A stretch of DNA of 64,000 nucleotides from Marsupella aquatica. Taxonomy: Eukaryota; Marchantiophyta. The notes beneath the pieces were generated by a model. The model did not search any database and was not told where the DNA came from. It saw only the letters and a list, made by a program, of their open reading frames with translations. Position 1 is the stretch's first letter. Every line of letters begins with the position of its first letter. Shown here piece after piece: positions 29,131-40,487 of this stretch. Position numbers and translations under genes: made by a program. The stretch is from assembly GCA_973895155.1 (NCBI GenBank), contig OZ316895.1, positions 13,888,001-13,952,000 on the forward strand, read 5' to 3'.

Positions 29131-29395
29131 CTCTAAGGTGACAGCTTGGAGCGGAGATCCCCCTTGCTGATCCTTGGAGTAGAGGAGAGAGGAAGGGTGT
29201 GAGTACCAAAGTAGTCAAGGGGACTACCTCTCTAGAAGTGGAGAGTTGAAACTACTTATGTATGGAGTGATTAGTTATTGTAGGCACATTTCAGAAGTTT
29301 TGTCAATCCTTTGTGACCCTGGTATGATATGGAGCAGGTATTAGGTAGTCTTTTGGGGAGAAAAGCCGCTTAAGCTCCTTGACAAGTGTTTGACA

Positions 29396-30423
29396 AAAGC
29401 CCTCTCATTTGCAAGGATGAAAATCCCCAAATCATCCGCAAACAACCTATAACATATGGTAAGATTCTCAGATATTCTAATACCACATAGACGTCCAGCA
29501 GATAATTCAGCATCCATAAAGTCCATCAAGGGTTGTGTAGAGATCACAAAAAGGAGAGGAGACAGAGGGCATCCTTGCCTCACCCCCCTGCTCAGTCCAA
29601 TAGATCTAGATAGTAAACCATTTACTTGTATCTTAGAGGTCGCACCCCTAAGAAGAGCCTTCACTAACCTAATAAAATGGCTCCCAATCCCTAATAAGTG
29701 CATCGAATCCCAAATATAATCACGACTTACTCTATCAAAGGCTTTTTCAAAATCCAATTTTAGAAACAACGTGCCTTTTCTTCTCTTACTAACCCAGTCG
29801 CCAGTTAGCCAGGCCACCGAGATATTCTCCAGGATGTGTGGGCCAGGAATGAATCCAGTCTGTTGTGCGCTAATTAACTGAGGAAGCAGTATCTTCAGTC
29901 TGAGGGCTAGAAGCTTGGCAATGATCTTGTATATCGTGTTTAACATTGTTAGGGGCCTCCAGTCCTTCAAAAAACGTTTATCAAACTTCTTTGGAATGAA
30001 TTTGATCAGACCGTCACGAATTCCAGACGCAAGCTCCCCAGAAAGCCAAAAGGCCTGGATCATTGCAGTTGTATCGTTATGCAAAAAAGCCCAACAAGCT
30101 CTAAAGACCTCCACTGTCAAACCATCTGGGCCAGGCGTCTTGTCAAATGGGAGAAGCCAGACTACATCTTGGATTTCTTTTCTTGATGGCAAATCTTCTA
30201 GCATCTTTACCTTTGCAACTGTCAGTGCAAAGTGTGTATGCTCCAGTAATTTCCTTCTCTGTGTCACCTGAGAGCTCATCTCTTCTCTATCAGGGGCAGC
30301 CGGCGAGTAAAGCCGCTCACAGTGTCGCTCTACTTCTCGCAAAATCTCTACTGGATCCGTAACCTTCTTTCCATCTTCCTTCACCAGAATCTTCATAGCT
30401 TCTCGTGCCCTTTTATCTCTCAC
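29396..30423 (-). pseudogene. LINE ORF2, reverse transcriptase N-terminal half
   Basis: Non-LTR RT. Visible blocks: TPGPDGLTVEVF, LIKFIPKK, WRPLTMLNTIYKI, AQQTGFIPGPHILEN, LKLDFEKAFDRVS (catalytic Asp), RGVRQGCPLSPLLF, and YRLFADDLGIF (FADD catalytic box). The protein runs into the LTR insertion at the codons ANERAF. The endonuclease normally N-terminal to this is absent. Confidence 0.93.
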
Positions 30424-30432
30424 AGTAGCAAA

Positions 30433-30449
30433 ATGGTCCTGTACTATTT
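30433..30449. repeat. Target-site duplication of the LINE, right copy
   Basis: Identical 17-bp word to 25354-25370; it encodes part of the NSTGP segment of the interrupted gene on the minus strand. Confidence 0.95.
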
Positions 30450-30913
30450 GACACGTATGATGTATCTATTGCGTTAAATGGAATTTTTCCATCCACCACA
30501 TGTGTTTGTCCTGAATCTATCCTCCGGGAAATAAACCTTGAAAGGTTAGGAGAAATAGGAACTAAAGGTTCTCGTGCTACTTTCACAACTTTTCTCTCTC
30601 GTACATTCTCAAAAAAGTCTGGTTTGTGCTTCTGTCCTCTCCTCTGTAGGATCTGAATAGCCTCAAATTGCAAGCCTTCCAAGGTCTTGTTGTCTCTATG
30701 AACCTGCTCATTTTCCGCTTTCAACCTCTCAATCTCGTGCTTCAATTGTTGGGTCTCTGTACCCAGGGTTTTGGAGTTTGACACCTCCTTCAACAAGGCA
30801 GGCCATAGCTCCTCACAAAACATGGACTCCATGTGAGTGAAGTATTCTTTCACCTCTTTACACGTTTCCAAATATGTCTTAGCAAGATCCTTCAAGTTAT
30901 CTCTGCTAGCCAT

Positions 30914-32541
30914 TGTGTCCAACCTAACTCTGAAAGGAAAAACCAAATTTGACACTAAAGTTTGCATGAATAGTTTAATATGTGGCCTGATCGGTATGTA
31001 CAAGGTTGGTGCATACAAGTACTAATAATTCGTGCACAAGTCTGTCTACTCGCTCTTCATGGCCTCCTCTTCATGGCCTCCTTGTCAGTTTTGAACTAAA
31101 TTGTTTGCCTTCTAGTACATGGCCAATTTTACAAGTATTGTTACAGTTTGGATTATTTACTCTCTCCTAGTGAAACTTGTCTATGAACGCGAGTAGAGAG
31201 TATAGTCGGGGTTCTGGTCTCTGCAGTACTAATCGGGGCCCAAAGTAGTTCACGGAATGAAAGGCATTGAAGTCTATGACTTCATAGACTCTCCACATAA
31301 ATGATCGAGTTCCAGTCGAAAGCAAGGAAGTGAGATGAAGTGAAGTGAGGACAGGAAGTGAACGGAAAGGAAAGGAAAGGGAAGGAAGAAAGGAAGGAAC
31401 ACCAACGACGCAGCGCAACTAGGTCTGTTGCTGCTGTTGCCTCAAGGCTTTACTGAGAGAGCTGAAATTTTTCAACCATATGTGCGATGCAAGAGCCTAA
31501 CAATTCTACAGCGCTATCAAATAGAAATCAGGATCGAATTGAATGTCGCTGCAAACATTCAATGTGATGGCGAAATTCAATACTTCACATGCGGAGCTTC
31601 GTATATGACAGAAACACAGGAATCTCCAAACCTTGGTTCTTAGATCGAGTCCACAGCAAATCGTTGGCTCCTGGATGATTGACAATTAATGTTCTCCACA
31701 GACTATCCTGCACCGGGTGCTAGAATGACGTACAACGCTCTTCTTGCCAATCGCAAATTGTTGATGCAATAATGCTGACAGCCTTCCCAAGATTCAATTT
31801 GCATGAGAACTCAATTCGCAGCCTTCAATCGTTTGCATTTTTCACCTTCAATTTGCAACATGTCTGTGTATTTCTATTTCCGTGAAGGTGAGCGATCATG
31901 TCTCGACAACCATATGCAGGGGCTCCTGGTGTTTGCAGGGCGAACACCAGGGGTGGGGAGCAGGTGCACAGTAAACTTGTCGAGAAGTCAGTGTGCAACA
32001 CGTGTATCCTGTGCCATTTTGTTTTATTATCAGTTTAAAGTTCGGGACCTCAAGGGCCGCAAAATTTCCGACCCTTGCCCTTGCAAATCCAGCAAACAAG
32101 CCGTCACGACTGTCGGTCTGTTGCTTCATGTACAAATGCCACGGGTTCATTTAAGGGTCGGAACATTCAGGACCTTGCACATGCAAGATGGCCCTTAGTT
32201 GTGTGCCTTTGGGGACCTTTTTGAGGGTCTGTTTGTTGCCCACCCCCCTCTTGGGACGTGTCACTTATGTGGGGCCCGTTCCAGGGGGTGCACTTGCTAG
32301 GGCATGCGGCGCCTCTCATCGGGCGGCTTTTGCGGAGTGTTGATTGGCCGCACTGGAGGGTTTTGTGGGGTCGACACAGTGGGTCATTTCCGGATTCAGG
32401 TTCTTTGCTATGAACATCCACCGTTTGTTTTGACCTTTGTTTTGTTTTTGTCATTCTTCCTTTCTTTCGTTCCATTCCATATCTTTGTTTTCTTTTTCTT
32501 TTTCTTTCTTTCCTAATGAACATTATGCTATGGAGCCCTCT
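30914..32541. other. Upstream of the split gene; no further gene recognised
   Basis: Probably contains the promoter and 5' UTR of the split coiled-coil gene (minus strand). A TCTTCATGGCCTCC word is doubled at 31057-31083, a GGAAAGGAAAGG purine tract covers 31330-31400, and a T/C-rich tract covers 32430-32515. Open frames here are short and without signature. Confidence 0.4.
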
Positions 32542-34012
32542 AGTGGTGGACCTTGCCACCCAGCACCCTCACCAATCCCAACACTCACCCCTAAGTGCCC
32601 CTAGTGCCCAAACGCCTCCATGGAATACCTTGAGCAAGTATCCTAGTGCCCCTTGCACTACCGATGGCCCCTCCCATACGAAGCCGCACTTGCTCTCCTA
32701 CACGACCATTACTCAACGGTCCTCACTGTCTGCACAAGCAACCAAGCACCTTGGTAAGTAACCCTTCAGGATCTAGAACTCGCCAAGTCTAGCATCCTAA
32801 CTCAGCTCAACAGACGTTGGTAAATAGGTCAGTGATAGGTCCTCCCGATGCCATAAGCCGGAACCAGAACCCACGCCCACTGTTCATCCAGAACAGCTCC
32901 TTCCTTGGGCGCGGCCCGGGTTCCCCCTTGTACCTATCCATCACCAACTGACGGCCCTGACCTCAGGACATGCTCATGCCCAAAATAGCGTAGCTTGTCC
33001 TAAAGCTTGTCCTAAGACGCCAGGACCAGAATGGCCCCGCCTCTAGCAACCAACACCCGCTTCGCCTCATTGACGGTCTAAGGACCGAGCACTCTTAGAA
33101 CTCAACCTCCATACCTACTTGGCCTTGCGTCCCCAACGCAAGCTCCCTTGGGAGACTGAACGCGGTTTGGCTGCTGTTCGGCAGGATATGGCAAGCAGGC
33201 GAGTTAACACCCTCAAACCCCAAGAACCCAAGGTGCCCCCAGACCCAGTTGAGCTCCTCCTGAGAGCTTTCCAACGCACCCAAGAAGTCCTCCAACGGAC
33301 TTCCCATTGGGAAGATATTGTCGTTTCCGTTTGGCGGTTTTCCTTAGTGTCGCGACCGCCGCGGCTCACGACTTTGGCTCGCCCTTAGCCCCCAGGGAGA
33401 CACCACTCCCCTCATATATGTTTTTGGAGACCTGCCACCCTTGGACCATCTTTGGTCCCTAAACATTTGGCCTCCAACGCGGATCCTATTGCGCATAATG
33501 GGCGCGCCACCAACTAGCAACGCCCATAACTTTCTCGTTAGGCATCCTCAAGCAGAGTGCCTTAGCCCGTTGTGATTGGGCCGACCCAGTGCTCATGCCT
33601 AGGCCCTCAGGTCTCATCTCCGCTTGGGGGCCCCAATCGGCCCAACCCGGATCGGGCCATAACTTGCGCCCCAAGCGTCCGTTGCCCATGGCGTCAACTT
33701 CATGGGCCTTAGGCCCAAGAGGAGCTCACACTCAAGCCCTCAGAACTCAAAGTCCATCCAGAGGCCCGGACGACCGTCCTTGAGCTTGACTTATTTCCCC
33801 TTGACCCAACCAGCTCTCAGCTAGCCCAAGTCCTTAGTGTGTGTCACCAGCTTGGCTCCTTGCCTTCGCTAGCGCCACGTCTCGTCGCTCACAAGTCTCC
33901 CCATGCTAAGTCCTCCCCGGATGGCCTATCCAGGCCTGGACCATAAGGGAGCTCGGCGTCGGAGTCAACGACGTCGGAGCTAAGTGTTAAGGTAGTCGAG
34001 TTCCGCGACTCC
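32542..34012. repeat. Left arm of a 1.47-kb inverted repeat
   Basis: Reads as the reverse complement of 37848-39329 over its whole length with moderate divergence; anchor pairs include AGTGGTGGACCTTGCCACC (outer end), the AAGCCGCACTTGCTCTC segment and CGAGTTCCGC (inner end). A ctcatatatg word near 33412 is also shared. No protein is encoded. It may be an LTR or foldback-type arm. Confidence 0.88.
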
Positions 34013-34021
34013 TCTCCTCTT

Positions 34022-34284
34022 TTGAGTTCCCCCCTCGCACCCTTGTTCCATCGGCTTCCCCTTACTCCACCACTCGTTCTGCTCGTCGGCATCGTCCCTC
34101 CTTCCCCGCCCCCCCCCACATCCCCCTCCGATTCCCATCTCCAGTGTGATGCTTGTCACAGTTGGTACCAGTCATCTGGTTGGACTCACCATCGACGCCC
34201 TTGTCCCGCCTTTCGTGCATCCTCCTCCACTTTGCCTCCACCTCCCACCCTCCCAATCCCTCCGTCTGGCCCTCCATCCTTCAT
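34022..34284 (+). pseudogene. Possible N-terminal zinc-finger piece of a non-LTR element
   Basis: The open frame contains CDACHSWYQSSGWTHHRRPC, a Cys2-His-Cys-like finger in a Pro/Ser-rich context. This resembles the fingers placed ahead of the RT in several non-LTR elements, and the RT frame follows in the same frame after the 23-bp repeat. It might be a remnant of the same element with an internal deletion. Call is tentative. Confidence 0.35.
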
Positions 34285-35628
34285 CCAAGCCAGGATTATG
34301 TATCCGGCCACACCGGGTGGGTGTGAGAGTGTGGTGCATGGCCTGCGTGCCACCTTGGACATTCACCCCGATTGGGCAGTCATTCAGGTTGATGTGACTA
34401 ATGCCTTCAACTCTATATCTCGTCGTGTCATTTTTGAGGAGCTTAGGGATGTCGGGGTGAGATTGCTTCACTCATCCCCTTTGCCCCTTTGGTCTACCAT
34501 CTTGGTTCCGGGTCCTATGTGACCATTATGTTGGAGGCTGGTACTCTACAGGGTGATCCCCTTGGAGGGGCATTGTTTGCACTAGCTCATCTCAGGGCTT
34601 TGCATGCCTCATTTGTCACTTTCCCTAGATGTTTTTTCCCTTCCGTTGCTGATGATACACATATTGTGGGCCCAGTTTCATTTGTAGGGGATGCTTATGT
34701 CCACTTTGTGGCTCAGCTTTTTGTCCTTGGTCTATTAGTGCAGCCGAAGAAATGTGGTGTTTGGTCTTGTCTCCCTCTCCCAGACTCTTTCACTCCCCCT
34801 CTTGGTATCCCCATTCATCCAGGCTGTATTAGGGTCCTTGGGGTGCCCTTTGGGGGGCGGTCTTTGAGCAAAACAAATTGCGGGCGGCCTTGTCCCATGA
34901 TGTTTTGCACCTTGACCAGTTTGGGGCCTTGGGGGACGTTCACATTACCTTCTTGATTATAGTGTTGTGCTTTTTTTGCCGTCCTTCCTATATTCTCCGT
35001 ACGGTCCCTCCTATGGCGATGTTTTTGTACTTGCTCTCTTCATTTGATATTATGATGATCAGAGTCTTTGGTCACCTCATCGGTCTAGGAGCCCTTGATG
35101 GAGGGGACGGATCTTTTGCGACTACGCAGGTGGCCTTGCCCCCATCGGGAGGTGGGATGGGGGTATCTTAGTTGTGGCCACTGCTCCTTGTGCTTGTTTA
35201 GGTAGTTGGGCACAAGTGGCTCCTGGCTTGGCATCGCGTTTCATTGTGGATCTTTGGCCTATCCTCTTTGACTCAGTCATGGGAATGGAGAACGGAGCTC
35301 TCCCTTTTCAGGTCCAGCTTTGTCATGCCTGGTTGTTGTTGCCGACAGATGTGCAGAGTGTGGTCCCTACTTTCGAGGAAGTGGTTTGGACAATCCGGAT
35401 CGGGTTCGACACATGATTTCTGATTGCATGCATCGACAGACCCTTTCTAGCATGTTGTCCAAAGCACCTTTTGACTTGGTCCAGACTCGTCTCTTATCCG
35501 GTTCAAGCGTTGGTTTGGGGGCTTGGCTATCGGCTAGCCCATTGTGGGCCCCCTTTTGTATGACTTCTTTTTGTCATCGTAGTGGAGCACAAGGAAGCAG
35601 CAAACCCAAGCCAGGATTATGTATCCGG
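34285..35628 (+). pseudogene. Decayed non-LTR reverse transcriptase fragment
   Basis: RT-family signatures in order: TPGGCESVVHGLRATLD, WAVIQVDVTNAFNSISR (catalytic Asp), LQGDPLGGALFALAH, SVADDTHIVGP (ADD box), RVLGVPFGG, then QVALPPSGGGMGVS and GSWAQVAP in the C-terminal part. Frame changes near 34480 and 34870 and stops near 35170 make it non-functional. The same 23-bp word (CCAAGCCAGG...TATCCGG) brackets it at 34285-34307 and 35606-35628, so this could be a 5'-truncated insertion with its target duplication. Confidence 0.75.
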
Positions 35629-35639
35629 ACCAGTCTTCT

Positions 35640-37847
35640 CCCTTGATGAGTGTTGTGTTTAGCTTAAGAGGGGTGACTTACACCATAGAACTTATTTACT
35701 AACCTATTTCAAGGAACCTTTTTTCTAGCCCTAGGTTACAAGGCTTTACACAAAGAAAACACACACCTACTAATACTACTTACAACTCCTATAATGCCAC
35801 CTTATAGAACACCTTTTGGAAATTCAAAGGTCTTATCCACAATAGATCAAAAAGGGGTACCAAGGCACAAATTAATTGGCAAAAGGCATGGTTGTGCATA
35901 GTTCTCGTTATTCTAACCCTCGCCTTCAAAGTCCTTTTTACACGTTCCCAAATCCAATGTCCTATAATGATGGTATCTGGACCAAGAATAGGGCTTTGAG
36001 TTTGGCCTAGGTTTATCCTGGACGTCCACTCAAGGTCCTCTGCTCCGTCCAAACCTCCTCTAGGTACCTCCTCCTCTAGTCTGACCACGAGGTCACGAGA
36101 CAGTACACAATGGTGGGGTGACCTTTTTAGCAGTGTCCAAACCACCTGGGGATAGAAAAAAGGGGAGACTACCTCTTTTCCCTAGACTACCCCCAAGACG
36201 CACGCATTATGTTAAGGCAACACATAAAGGGCCCTAGTCCAATGAGTAATTTCACTAAATGCAGGCATGAGGTACAACCTGGAAGCTTAGTTCCTGCTAG
36301 ACTTCCATGCCCACCTCGTCATTGTAGCTCTTCATCCTTACTCCTATTGTAGGCAAGACACACAACCAAGAAATAATCTAGCTCATTTGACCTTGACACT
36401 GGTTCGGACAACCTGAATCCACAGGAAGATAGCCTCCTATTGTCACTAATATTGTTAGTGTTCGAACCTCATTTCCTTGACAACAATCTCTACTAGGTAT
36501 TCAACAAAGCCTAACGTCTAAGAGCAGAGAAAGAATATTTGTACACCAATGCAACTTTGCTTGCAAGAACGCACGCCATGTAACTGAATAATATTTCTCC
36601 CTGTTACTTCTGGCCAGGGGTTTAATTAAATACTTACAGATTGCCCTAAGAATGGGGCAGTGGCTACCTAATCCTAACTACCCATCATCCTCCTAACTTA
36701 CTCCTGCTCATCTAATTCTTCCTCCCCATGTATGACAAGTGGCAACCCTAATTCTCTCTCATGCCTGGCTTCCCACTCGACTGCCTCTACGTTCCTAGCC
36801 TCTATTGCTTGAATGTGATGGCGAGCCCAGTGCTATCGACGCAGCTCATTCCAATGTCTTAATTGATGCTCGTCCCTCTTTCCCAACATCTCGCCCGCTA
36901 TCACCCACCAATTGTGGTATTCCTCATAAGAATCAAGACCCCATTCATCCTCAATTTCAATCTCTTCATCAATGGTGTCTGGGTTAGGTTGATACACTAT
37001 AAGGTATGCCCAATTTGGCGTTGGCAGTCTCCACATCTAAGTATGGGGTCCTCCCCCATCAAGAATTTGGCGGAGATGAATAAATTATATATTCAAGCAG
37101 TTGTTGGTCCCACCTAGCTAAACAACTTCCACATAATCATACCTTTACACTGCATCTCCCCATTAAGGCCCACGCTAATCTCGCTTGCCCTCCTGGATTG
37201 GTCCACTGCTTCAATCAAAGAATGCTCAAAACAATACCATCAAAAATAGCAGTGGTCCTTTAGTGCTTGTGCATATGGATATTGACTCGTAATGGCATCT
37301 ATCCATAGCGTGATTTGTTTTAGAAGGCTTACAGGTGGATGTGCATCATGCTTGGGTAGCCACACTCTAATCTTGGGATCATGATGCTATCATATTGAGT
37401 GGTATGCCGCTATGGAGTTTGTCTCCAATTGTAGACCAAACTTGTCTTCACCTGTCTAGGGACTTCCATTCATGAACCCCTTGGTAAACTGATGTGGCAT
37501 CTAGAAGATTGCAGGACCAAAGTAATTCCCCAATCTGTAATTATGTACACTCTCTTCTAATCATTTAACTACATTATCCGTAGGGGTTATCCTTTCCCAA
37601 AATTATGTCTTCTCCCAAATGCCCATATCTAAGTCAGTCTGATCAAAAGGGAATTAACTTGTCAATCCGGATGGTATCTCCAACGTAGGCCACTATGGCC
37701 GGATCTCTACCTAACCAATAAAAGTGAGTCATGGCAAGGTGGGTGAATTGGGGTAAGACAGGAAGATCTACAAAACTCATCCACTCATTGGATACTACGG
37801 TGTGGGAAGTGAAATAAGGATTGAAGATCATAAGTATCTCATTCCTC
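35640..37847 (-). other. Loop of the inverted repeat; traces of an unidentified minus-strand ORF
   Basis: Minus-strand reading gives scattered protein-like stretches interrupted by stops, for example WLGRDPAIVAYVGDTIRIDK near 37700, RVWLPKHDAHPPVSLLKQI near 37350 and EIEIEDEWGLDSYEEYHNW near 36930. They may be remains of a gag-like or other transposon ORF, but I do not recognise the family. The rest of the stretch holds nothing identifiable. Confidence 0.3.
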
Positions 37848-39329
37848 GGAGTCGCGAGCGGAACTCAACTACCGTAACACTTAGCTGACTCCAACGCCAA
37901 GCTCCCTTATGGTCCAAGCCCGGATAGGCCATCCGGGGAGGCCTTAGCATGGGGAGACTTATGGGCAATGGGACGTGGCACTGGCGAAGGCAAGGCGCCA
38001 AGCTAGTGACACACACTAAGGACTTAGACTAGCTGAGGGCTGGTCGGGTCAAGGGGAAAAGGGCCGGGCTCAAGGTCGACGGTCCAGACCTTTAGATGGG
38101 CTTTGAGTTCTGAGAGCTTGAGTGAGAGCTCCTCTTGGGCCCAAGGCCAATGAAGTTGACTCCATGGGCAACGGACGCTTGGGGTGCGAGTTATGGCCCC
38201 ATCCGGGTTTGGCCGATTAAGGGTCCTGAGTGACGATGGGATTTGAGGGCCTAGGCATGAGCACTGGATCAGCCTGATCACAACAAGCTAAGGCACTCCG
38301 CTTGCAGATGCCTAACTAGAAAGTTATGGACATTGCCAATTGGTGGCACGCCCGGACATGCGGTTTGGGGTCCAGATGGGGGGCCAAAATTTGGGGACCA
38401 AAGTTGGTCCGGGGGTGGTAGGTCTCCAAAAGTATATATGAGGGGAGTGGTGTCTCCCTGGGGGCTAAGGGCGAGCCGAAGTCATGAGCTGCGGTGATCG
38501 CGACACTAAGGAAAAATGTTAAACAGAAACGACGATAACTTCCCAATGAGAAGTCCGTTGGAGGACTTCTTGGATGCGTTAGAAATCTCTCAAGGAGGGC
38601 TACGTCTTTCTAAGCTCAGCTAGGTCTGGGGATGCCATAGATTCTTGGGGTTTGAGGGGGCTATATCACCTGTTTGCCAAATCCTCTCGAAACAGTAGCC
38701 AAGCCGCGTTCAATCTCTCACGAGAGCTTGTGTTGGGGAGGCAAGGCTAAGTAGGTATGGAGGTTGAGTTCCAAGGGCATTGGGCCCCTAGACCATAAAT
38801 TGAAAGAGAACTGGGAGTTGGTTGCTAGAATCGGGGCCATTCTGGTCCCGACGTGTTGGGACAAGCTTTAGGACAAGCTACGCTATTTGGGCCATGAGCA
38901 TGTCCGGGGGGCAGGACGGTCAGTTGGTGATGGATAGGTACAAGGGGGAACCTGGGCCGCGCCCAAGGCAGGAGCTGTTCTGGACGAATAGTGGGTGTTG
39001 GTTCTGGTTCTGGCTTATGGCGTCGGGAGGACCTATTGCTGACCTACTTACCAATGTTTGTTAAGCTTGAGTTGGGATGCTAGACTTGGGAGATCTAGAT
39101 CCTAAGGGGTTACTTACCAAGATGTTTGGTTGCTTGTGCAGACAATGAGGACTGTTGAGTAGCGGTCGTGTTAGAGAGCAAGTGCGGCTTTGTATGGGAG
39201 GGTCCGTAGGCGGTGCAAAGGATGTCAAGTTGCTTGCTTGAGGTCTTTTGTGGAGGCATTCGGGCACCAGGGGCACTTAGGCATGGGTGTTGGGATTGAT
39301 GAGGGCGCTGGGTGGCAAGGTCCACCACT
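37848..39329. repeat. Right arm of the 1.47-kb inverted repeat
   Basis: Reverse-complement partner of 32542-34012 (1482 vs 1471 bp). The arms carry scattered substitutions and small indels, so the duplication is old. Flanks show no obvious target duplication. Confidence 0.88.
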
Positions 39330-39639
39330 TTGCCATATCGTGTCATCCTGCTTTTTGGAGAAATGTGACTAGGCGAGGAAATATATACTAACCATAGTTG
39401 ACTTGGATTTCTCTCGTCGCCCAAGTCTCCATGACAACTTCTACTAAATCAAAGACTTTCCTATGTACTCCTAAACTATGATACCAATGAATTTTCCTCA
39501 TAGGGCAGTCGGGAGACATAGTATTTGCATCCACTGTCAACGCTATGTGACAAGGATGGCGAACCTTCCCTCTTTCCAATTTGGACAGCAGAATTTGCGT
39601 GACTCTGCTATTGGCCCTCCCTCATAATATAAAGTGTAA

Positions 39640-40280
39640 GTATGAACTAATACAATCTTCACTTTGATTTAAGATAAAAAAATTCAAGATTTACGTTTGG
39701 AATAGATACAAATTTCAAATATTTATTTTTCCTCCAAAAATAAAATCACTTGGTAAATTAAAAAAATTATTAGGGATAGTTTATACAAATAATAAAGATT
39801 TGTATAGAATAAAAAAATTTATATATTAAAATTCTCCTCATAATCTAGTATCTATTCTTCATGACAAAGAGTGGTATGGGAATATTGGTTGATGAACCTA
39901 ATCCTAAAATAAAAAAATTATTATAATTGTTGGGTATGGAAAAATAGATGATTGAAAATATTTGTATCAAAATTATTTGAAAAGGATTCCTTGAAAAGTT
40001 TAAAATTAAAAAAACATTCTATATTTATAATACATACACGAGGAGGATGATAAGTTATGATAGAAAGAACAATGAAATCTTTTGTTACCTATTAATTATT
40101 TAAAAACCGTGTGAAATTAAAATTGCATGGACGGTTTTGAAGGAGAGGATACTAATTTCCGACTTTAACTCACCAACTTCAGTAGTTGCTTTCCTTTCAA
40201 TTACTTCTAAACTAGCAGCTATAGCTTTACTTGAATTTTTAATATTGTTTTTGTCTTTCCACCAAATGAATGGAAAAATA
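39640..40280 (+). pseudogene. ndhB: Plastid DNA insertion: ndhB group II intron and start of exon 2
   Basis: Very AT-rich sequence unlike its surroundings. At 40104-40138 lies a group II intron domain V-like hairpin (ACCGTGTGAAATT AAAA stem closing with GGACGGTTT), followed by a domain VI-like segment with a bulged A region. From 40170 the plus strand encodes SPTSVVAFLSITSKLAAIAL, the known first residues of ndhB exon 2 (NDH-complex membrane subunit of the thylakoid). After a frameshift the other frame continues IFNIVFVFPPNEWK, again ndhB. So this is a transferred, decayed plastid fragment (NUPT) with no function in the nucleus. Its left limit is uncertain. Confidence 0.85.
40104..40138 (+). 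ncRNA. Relict group II intron domain V
   Basis: AACCGTGTGAAATT/AATTGCATGGACGGTT pairs as the characteristic domain V hairpin of plastid group II introns, placed about 30 nt upstream of the ndhB exon 2 start as expected. Inactive relict in nuclear DNA. Confidence 0.75.
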
Positions 40281-40487
40281 AATCTACACACACAGTTGTT
40301 GTCCAAACCCAGAAAAAAATACACACAGGGATCTCTCCATCTACCTTTTTTTTTTCTTCTGATGCAAAGGTATGGATGTGACCAGTAATCCTGTCCCTTT
40401 CAGACAAAAACAAGTATACTTTAGTGACTCGAATTATCTTAGAGGAACATGTAGCACAATTGTAGGTATCAATTAATCATCAATCAA

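Larger units (their letters stand above)
27478..29395. mobile_element. Solo-LTR-like insertion (1.9 kb) inside the LINE
   Basis: Begins TGTGGAATGG and ends GTGTTTGACA, flanked by AAAGT (27473-27477) and AAAGC (29396-29400), a 5-bp duplication with one change. Removing it rejoins the LINE frame (ANERAF to FQQVRNLL). No internal coding region, so a solo LTR or a short non-autonomous element. On the plus strand it has promoter-like order: minisatellite (28388-28535), TATATAAGG near 28555, and AATAAAAGG near 28712 as a possible poly(A) signal, then a duplicated 186-bp segment. Confidence 0.8.
25371..30432 (-). mobile_element. 5'-truncated LINE (L1-like non-LTR retrotransposon)
   Basis: Runs on the minus strand between identical 17-bp target duplications, with a short A tail at 25371. 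The 5' end starts inside ORF2, after the endonuclease region, so it is a truncated insertion as is common for target-primed reverse transcription. Coding content: RT fingers and palm at 29396-30423, RT thumb/connection and zinc-ribbon-type tail at 25732-27477. A 1.9-kb LTR-like element interrupts it. Near its 3' end a 27-bp CACAAAGGAAAGCCCAAAGG-containing segment occurs twice (25600-25630 and 25690-25715). Confidence 0.95.
25271..30913 (-). pseudogene. Coiled-coil protein gene split by a LINE insertion
   Basis: The 5' part runs from an ATG at 30913 down to 30433, and the 3' part from 25370 to a TGA at 25271-25273. The LINE between them sits in a 17-bp duplicated target, and across that duplication the frame is continuous: ...SYVSNSTGP before, then STHDRDAIPVRCRKK to the stop. 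The uninterrupted protein would be about 190 residues: helical N-terminus, a coiled coil (LKHEIERLKAENEQVHRDN, residues 55-85), then a basic region (FFENVRERKVVKV) and a conserved-looking PFNAIDTSYVSNS. I do not recognise the family. It could be a host gene or an ORF of another mobile element; it has no other stop in the coding parts. Confidence 0.75.
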
